Assembly (NCBI GenBank): GCA_963662175.1
Contig: OY759218.1
Location: 5,572,001-5,636,000, forward strand
DNA: 64,000 nt
Source: Aradus depressus
Taxonomy: Eukaryota; Arthropoda; Insecta; Hemiptera; Aradidae
Reading direction: 5' to 3'
Positions 61,915 through 64,000 of this stretch are shown piece by piece. The position numbers and the translations under genes were made by a program. The stretch's first letter is position 1; every line of letters starts with the position of its first letter. The notes below the pieces were generated by a model. It worked only from the letters and a program-made list of their open reading frames with translations, was not told the origin of the DNA and searched no databases.

Positions 61915-62875
61915 ATGTTAATGTTTCAGGGTGCCTTGGAGACGTTTCTCCATTTTCACGATGATGTCTGTGTGTATGTCATTGCAACTTTGTGAGCTCT
62001 CTAAGTCAAAAACCATTCTCACAATGAACTTAAAACTTGAAATGAGGATGTCACATGAACTAACTTATAACTGATTACATTTTGTTCGAAATAAAACGAA
62101 AATGAGACCACTTTACTTCGTGCCAAAGTACCGCTTCATTGGACATCAAATGGATACAACTGAAAGGCACATTTTATATGTAGAACTTTTTTTCGAACGT
62201 CGCTCGGATTGTGAGGTACACGTCGAAAACCGTCCAAAAATATCGTTCTGAAACCCATTTTATTTAGCCGTTTACTTGTTTTACGCGGAAACGGTTAGTC
62301 TTATCAAAAAATTGGTTCTTACCAGATATGTACTTTAATAAATTTCCAATTGCTTATGTGCCATTAAATGCGAGATAGAACCAATATGATCAAAGTTATA
62401 GCGCCCCAAAGAATGTAAAATAAATTTCTGTAAGAAATATTTAAAAGTAATGTTAAATTGAAACGCATAGCAACGAATTATAAAAAAATATTTTTATTAT
62501 CTGTAGTTGTTTTATTGAGGAAAGGATGAAAATAAAGAAAAAATAAGTGATGTGGATATAACAGGATTTTCTTATACCAATGACTTTTGTAGAGATCACT
62601 GTCTCTCCCCCCTCTTACATTCAATTCATACTAGTGTTACTAGGTGAGCAATGGAATTAACTTTCGAAGTGTCGGTTTGCTTGGAATATAATCTAGTCGT
62701 CAAAGTCACTCTCAAAATTACGTTGCACAATGAAACAAACAAAACTTCGGACCCCAACTCATTACTTTCAATTACTCAGAAATACCGATGAATTTAATTT
62801 AAGAGAGGGACGGGGGAGGGAGAGTGATCTATATACAAAAGTGGTTGGTATAAGAAATTTTTTATATGACCACAA
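61915..62875 (-). repeat. family C copy, long
   Basis: Mostly minus orientation. It contains TGTGAGGTACACGTCGAAAACC, TATCAAAAAATTGGTTCTTA and GTGATGTGGATATAACAGGA. It then turns at about 62600..62700 and ends in plus orientation (GAGAGTGATCTATATACAAA, GTGGTTGGTATAAGAAATTT). So it includes the same inverted repeat as 50815. Confidence 0.75.
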
Positions 62876-63146
62876 CTACACATTACATATTTTTATATGA
62901 CCACTACACATTACATATTTTTATATGACCACTACACATTACATATTTTTATATGACCACTACACATTACACATTTTTATATGACCACTACACATTACAT
63001 ATTTTTATATGACCACTACATATTACATATTTTTATATGACCACTACACATTACACATTTTTATATGACCACTACACATTACATATTTTTATATGACCAC
63101 TACACATTACATATTTTCATATGACCACTACACATTACATATTTTT
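62868..63146. repeat. 28-bp minisatellite, about 9 units
   Basis: ATATGACCACTACACATTAC recurs every 28 bp (62895, 62923 and onward). It grew out of the family C end (GGCCACATCACATATTTTTA). Confidence 0.95.
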
Positions 63147-63937
63147 TTTCAACTTTAGATAATTTTGTATGTTAATTTGTAATAATATAAATTATGACTT
63201 GAGTTGATTATATTCCATGCAGACACTTAAAATGTTAATTCCATTAACATTTCAGTTTTTCCTAGTTAAATTATTAAAACATCCACACCATTAGATTCTT
63301 GAATCTTGTGTCCCCACTCCTCATTTCGTTGCAGTTACTCTCATGCATACATCTGTCAATGTCCATTACTATGCATCTTAACACGATAAGATTTTATAAA
63401 TATAAGGATTTTTCTGTAAATGTCGTTTTTTCATTAAGTAAACTTTTCTATGAGAATCCTTTGTGCTTTTTTTGATATTAGTATTTATCAGTATGGCTGT
63501 ATTTATAGTATGTTCCAATATTTATATATGGCTTGAAGGAAGGGAGGAATATCAAGTACTCCTTCCACTCCAAACTTCTGAGGTGTCTTCATCCATCTGA
63601 TTTTGTTGTAAAAAGTATTTTAGTATTCTTGTAAATAATTTATGTAGTTTTATGTGTTCATTGTTTTTGTATGCATGTGTTTAGTAGTATGAAGGTATTT
63701 ATTAGTTTGCTAGACTATATCCATGCTCATATTCTTAGATTTAGGTTTGAAAGAACGGAGGAATATCAAGTACCGTTGTATTTCAATTAGCTATATAAGA
63801 TTAGGTTATGTTAGCCGCGAAGCAAGGAGGTGCAGATACTCTTCTGTAGTCGCTGTTCTTCTGAATTGTCTTTTATGTTTGTATCCGCCAAAATTTAAAA
63901 AAAGATAAGATTTTATAAATATAAGATACAAAGGAAG
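63147..63937. other. unassigned AT-rich stretch
   Basis: No gene supported. GGAGGAATATCAAGTAC occurs twice (about 63544 and 63758), a diverged direct repeat about 214 bp apart. Confidence 0.45.
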
Positions 63938-64000
63938 TATTGTGGACTCCCATAGTCGTCATGTCCACCAGAGCGAGAAAGAGCTGTCTGGAGGAAGAGA
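63938..64000 (+). repeat. SINE 3' part, cut by window end
   Basis: TGGACTCCCATAGTCGTCATG and TCCACCAGAGCGAGAAAGAG match the SINE body. Confidence 0.7.

Overview
The window is eukaryotic nuclear DNA, most likely from an arthropod. It is almost entirely intronic or intergenic sequence packed with transposon remains. The only host coding sequence I can support is one short internal exon on the plus strand (3515..3665). It has consensus splice sites and encodes the start of the coiled coil of a SoxD-type transcription factor (Sox5/Sox6 in vertebrates, Sox102F in flies). No second exon was found, so the roughly 60 kb that follow are probably one large repeat-filled SoxD intron plus whatever lies beyond it.

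About a quarter of the window, by my hand-marked intervals, is one dispersed family, called family A here. Its plus orientation starts near TTTTTACTTCCCCAGC with a 30-base palindrome, carries up to three diverged monomers of about 125-145 bp, and ends in a second short palindrome followed by a T run. Other families seen in several copies are: a tRNA-derived SINE with A and B boxes (best copy 31052..31317); family C, a large repeat with an internal inverted repeat (3690, 17458, 50815, 61915); family D (1748, 2395, 23235, 23862); family E (25745, 29364); LINE 3' ends (29290, 36950, 43243, 50128); and family P.

Family P is the most interesting content. These are 243-336 bp foldback elements flanked by 12-14 bp target duplications. 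Their arms carry hammerhead ribozyme cores: CUGANGA, a short stem II, GAAA, a palindromic stem III and UH, with matching stem I strands. Good cores lie at 14504, 39699, 39819, 47890 and 48021, and a separate one lies on the minus strand at 44895..44943. Decayed relatives are at 21931, 31690, 50262 and 54143. Two remnants of a GIY-YIG domain typical of Penelope-like elements (42955..43060 and 60901..61063) suggest the likely source of the machinery.

DNA transposons with recognisable ends are: a mariner-like element with DUF4817-type transposase (9498..11018); a Transib-like element with a CGNCG-type duplication (27409..28815); a non-autonomous Helitron (43404..44767); a Tigger/pogo element whose reading frame is split by a Harbinger element (45107..47172, with 45311..46358 inside); and a piggyBac between two TTAA sites (54286..55388). 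FLYWCH and several LINE reverse transcriptase fragments are also present. All transposon coding sequences are broken. Several nests give relative ages: mariner and a poly(A) retroposon in one family A copy, Transib in a SINE, piggyBac in a family P element in a family A copy, and P in A. Tandem arrays with periods of 28, 37, 43, 47, 54, 85, about 99, 138 and about 150 bp add further low-complexity DNA. Copy boundaries were set by eye and are good to perhaps 5-20 bases.
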